Shown here one piece after another: positions 13,151 to 15,378 of a stretch of 15,378 bases of DNA. Numbering within the stretch: the stretch's first letter is position 1; every line of letters starts with the position of its first letter. The DNA comes from an uncultured Collinsella sp. (GTDB lineage: Bacteria > Actinomycetota > Coriobacteriia > Coriobacteriales > Coriobacteriaceae), in the NCBI GenBank assembly GCA_900752425.1, contig CAADVE010000069.1:1-15378 (forward strand), written 5' to 3'. Under the pieces are notes generated by a model. That model was not told the origin of the DNA, did not search any database, and was given only the letters and a program-made list of their open reading frames with translations. The translations under genes were made by a program, and so were the position numbers.

Positions 13151-14101
13151 ATGGTTAACGAGAAGAAGGTCGCTATTGTCGGCTGCGGTTTCGTCGGTTC
13201 GTCTTCGGCGTTCGCGCTGATGCAGAGCGGTCTGTTCTCCGAGATGGTCCTCATCGACGTGGACAAGAACCGCGCCGAGGGTGAGGCCCTGGATATCGCG
13301 CACGGCATGACGTTTGCCGAGCCGATGAAGATCTACGCCGGCGATTATTCCGATGTCGCCGACGCCGCCATGATTGTTGTCACCGCTGGCGCTGCCCAGA
13401 AGCCCGGTGAGACTCGCCTGGACCTGGTCAACAAGAACGTCAACATCTTTAAGTCCATTATCCCCGAGATTAAGAAGTCCGGCTTCGACGGCATTCTGCT
13501 CATCGTCTCCAACCCGGTCGATGTTCTGACTTATGCCGCCATCAAGATGTCCGGCCTGCCCGAGGGACACGTCATCGGTTCCGGCACCGTGCTCGACACC
13601 GGCCGTCTGCAGCAGATGCTTGGTGCCCACGTCGAGGTTGACCCGCGCGACGTTCAGGCCTACGTCATGGGTGAGCACGGCGACTCCGAGTTTGTCGCTT
13701 GGTCCAGCGCTCAGGTTGCCGGCGTTCCGCTGAACACCTTCTGCGAGCTTCACGGCCACCTGGAGCACGAAGCCGCCGAGAAGCGTATCGCCGAGGACGT
13801 CAAGAACTCCGCCTACACCATCATCGAGAAGAAGCACGCCACCTACTATGGCGTCGCCATGGCCGTCAAGCGCATCTGCACCGCCGTTATGCGCGATGAG
13901 CAGACCGTTCTGCCCGTCTCCTCGCTCATGGTGGGCGAGTATGGCCTGTCCGATCTTGCCATCTCCATGCCGACCGTCGTTGGCCGCGACGGCGTTGTCT
14001 GCCGCGTCCCCGTGCCGCTGGACGATGACGAGCAGCATGAGCTCACCGTCTCCGCCAAGGCCCTCAAGGACATCATCGACAGCGTCGACTTCTCCTGCTA
14101 A
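13151..14101 (+). CDS. ldh: L-lactate dehydrogenase
   Basis: 316 residues from the ATG at 13151; GGGAG at 13140-13144 with a 6-base spacer fixes this start over the in-frame ATG at 13073. It reduces pyruvate to L-lactate with NADH in the cytosol, regenerating NAD+ in fermentation. The NAD-binding GxGxxG is GCGFVG at 11-16. The specificity loop reads AQKPGETRLDLV: Gln83 at the substrate position marks lactate rather than malate dehydrogenase, and Arg89 is the mobile-loop Arg. LDTGR supplies Asp149 and Arg152, and MGEHGDSEF the catalytic His176. It uses mostly C-ending codons, as expected for a highly expressed glycolytic gene. It is monocistronic, with a terminator 34 bases after the stop. A redox (Rex-like) operator was looked for upstream but none was convincing. 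Confidence 0.95.
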   Translation: MVNEKKVAIVGCGFVGSSSAFALMQSGLFSEMVLIDVDKNRAEGEALDIAHGMTFAEPMKIYAGDYSDVADAAMIVVTAGAAQKPGETRLDLVNKNVNIFKSIIPEIKKSGFDGILLIVSNPVDVLTYAAIKMSGLPEGHVIGSGTVLDTGRLQQMLGAHVEVDPRDVQAYVMGEHGDSEFVAWSSAQVAGVPLNTFCELHGHLEHEAAEKRIAEDVKNSAYTIIEKKHATYYGVAMAVKRICTAVMRDEQTVLPVSSLMVGEYGLSDLAISMPTVVGRDGVVCRVPVPLDDDEQHELTVSAKALKDIIDSVDFSC

Positions 14102-14134
14102 ATCAAGCTCGCTAGAGCGAAAAGCTACAATGAA

Positions 14135-14168
14135 GGCGTCCGGGTCCACACGGCCCGGGCGCCTTTTT
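14135..14168 (+). terminator. Rho-independent terminator after ldh
   Basis: GGCGTCCGGG (14135-14144) pairs with CCCGGGCGCC (14154-14163), 10 bp with one wobble and a 9-base loop, followed by five T residues (14164-14168). Confidence 0.92.
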
Positions 14169-14215
14169 GGTGCAAAGTAACCTGACCCCAATGCACCATA
14201 GTTGATGGGAGGGCC

Positions 14216-15378
14216 ATGTCGGATTCGCCTAATTTTTTGACCTATGCCCAGACGGCGTTTGATCCGTTTGAGGAGCGGCCGTTCTGCGCGGTGGATAGCC
14301 TGGTCTTTGCGTGGTTGTCCTATTTGCGTTTGCCGGGTGATATGGCGGAGCTGACGAACTGGCAGGGCCTAGACGTACGCGAGCTGCTGCGTGCCGAGTG
14401 CTACCGGGACATGATTGACGACTTGTGGGATCCAGAGGGGAGCAGGGCCTTATTGGAGGCCGTGGCAGCAAGCCCTCGCTACCGTGGCGTGCACGTTTGC
14501 GGCTATCGTGCCGTGAGCGATGTGGTGGCGACAGAGCAGTTTGCAGCCATGGCGTTCCGGTTTCCGGCGGGGTTTAGCTATCTTTCCTTCCGGGGGACCG
14601 ACAGCACGATTGTGGGCTGGAAAGAGGACTTTAACATGGCGTTCCGGTGTCCTGTGCCGGCCCAGGAATCCGCGGCGCGTTATGTGGACGAGGCGGCGGA
14701 TGCGATTGACGGGCCGCTTTTGTGCGGAGGTCATTCCAAGGGTGGAAACCTTGCGGTGTACGGTGCGGCGATGTGCTCCAACATCGCCCGTGAGCGAATC
14801 GAACGGGCGTATTCCCATGATGGCCCGGGCTTCGTCGAGGAGTTTCTGAACGGCGACGCCTTTGCCGATCTTTCCGGTCGAATCGACAAGACGCTACCTC
14901 GGTCGTCGATCTTTGGCATGATGTTCGAGACACAGGAGGACTATGCCATCGTTGAGAGTACCGAGTTCAGCCTGCTGCAGCACAATCCCTTTAGCTGGGT
15001 GGTTGATGGTCGCGACTTCGTGTACTGTGAGCGCCTGTCCGCCGGTGCTCGATACGTTGATGGCTCCATTCGCGAGATGCTGCTTGCAGTGTCGCCTAGC
15101 GAGCGCGAGCGTTTTGTAGATGCGTTGTTCTCCGTGTTTGAGGCTACGGGTGCTGAGCGGTTTGCGGATATCGCTGGGAATCTGCGCGAGAGCCTGCCCG
15201 TGATGCTCCAGGCTGCGCAAGGCTTTGACAAGGATACACGACGCTTTGTCTCGCAGACCATCGTGGCAATCCTTAAATGCGCGCTGCTGCCCAAACGACC
15301 CCAGTTCGACATGCCCGCTGCCGGCAAGAGTTTGGCAGAACAGCTCGAGGCTTGGCAGTCCCAGCCCCTGCGCTCACC
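14216..15378 (+). CDS. Mbeg1-like (DUF2974) alpha/beta-hydrolase, right end cut by window
   Basis: 387 codons are visible and no stop is reached. The start is the ATG at 14216 with GGGAGG upstream, though the spacer is only 3-4 bases; an in-frame ATG at 14204 lies before that site and is less likely. The protein matches the DUF2974/Mbeg1-like family, putative lipases of the alpha/beta-hydrolase fold. The nucleophile elbow is GGHSKGGNLA with Ser174, the acid is Asp202 in SHDGPGF, and the His is His256 in LLQHNPFSW. FSYLSFRGTDSTIVGWKEDF is the conserved strand ahead of the elbow. No signal peptide is seen, so it should act inside the cell or at the inner membrane. The tail beyond ~300 is helical and family-typical. 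The substrate is unknown. It is read as a separate transcript after the ldh terminator. Confidence 0.9.
   Translation, partial: MSDSPNFLTYAQTAFDPFEERPFCAVDSLVFAWLSYLRLPGDMAELTNWQGLDVRELLRAECYRDMIDDLWDPEGSRALLEAVAASPRYRGVHVCGYRAVSDVVATEQFAAMAFRFPAGFSYLSFRGTDSTIVGWKEDFNMAFRCPVPAQESAARYVDEAADAIDGPLLCGGHSKGGNLAVYGAAMCSNIARERIERAYSHDGPGFVEEFLNGDAFADLSGRIDKTLPRSSIFGMMFETQEDYAIVESTEFSLLQHNPFSWVVDGRDFVYCERLSAGARYVDGSIREMLLAVSPSERERFVDALFSVFEATGAERFADIAGNLRESLPVMLQAAQGFDKDTRRFVSQTIVAILKCALLPKRPQFDMPAAGKSLAEQLEAWQSQPLRS

Noticed and set aside
11705..14191. Long antisense ORFs over the aminotransferase and ldh
   Set aside because: Both sense frames have complete catalytic motifs and ribosome binding sites. 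The antisense proteins are low-quality His/Gly/Arg- or Asp/Gly/Val-rich shadows.
1..15378. CRISPR array, tRNA or rRNA genes, phage integrase or att sites
   Set aside because: No regularly spaced repeats, no cloverleaf or rRNA-like sequence, and no integrase motifs were found on either strand by reading.

Overview
The window looks like a chromosomal segment of a high-GC gut actinobacterium of the class Coriobacteriia, most likely Collinsella. This is an inference from protein style, gene types and codon use; no database was searched. Most flanking genes are GC-rich and housekeeping: the 3' end of an EttA-type ABC-F ATPase, a glutamine-dependent NAD+ synthetase, a class I/II aminotransferase, an L-lactate dehydrogenase and a Mbeg1-like (DUF2974) hydrolase cut by the right edge. 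Rho-independent terminators separate several of them.

Layout. 1-304: end of ettA and its terminator. 306-2707: two leftward genes of unknown function, one with a LOTUS-like N-terminal domain, a long Pro/Glu/Ala linker and a conserved C-terminal domain, the other a membrane protein with a Ser/Thr/Asn/Gln/Gly tail. 2883-9536: a visibly AT-richer island read rightward, holding a 79-residue unknown, a DUF2087 protein, an MFS exporter that overlaps it, a cobalamin-binding radical SAM enzyme, and a 36-codon peptide gene with a strong ribosome binding site, closed by a strong terminator. 9667-15378: nadE, aminotransferase, ldh and the DUF2974 gene.

The main result is in the island. The radical SAM gene is split by a complete, very GC-rich IS21-family element (4950-7325) with TG...CA ends, about 56-bp imperfect inverted repeats, istA/istB overlapping at ATGA, and a 4-bp ATAC target duplication. 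Removing the element and one ATAC copy rejoins the reading frame exactly, giving a 773-residue enzyme with an N-terminal cobalamin-binding-type domain, a CX3CX2C radical SAM core and a C-terminal region that looks like one or two small winged-helix (PqqD/RRE-like) modules. The 36-residue acidic peptide ending in Phe-Cys-His starts 13 bases after the enzyme stops and is the natural candidate for its substrate.

I read the island as a RiPP-type operon: regulator or accessory protein, exporter, cobalamin-dependent radical SAM maturase and precursor peptide. It was probably acquired horizontally and then inactivated in this isolate by the IS insertion. The peptide's role, the recognition domain and the product are inferences; the rejoined frame, target duplication and peptide ORF are read directly.
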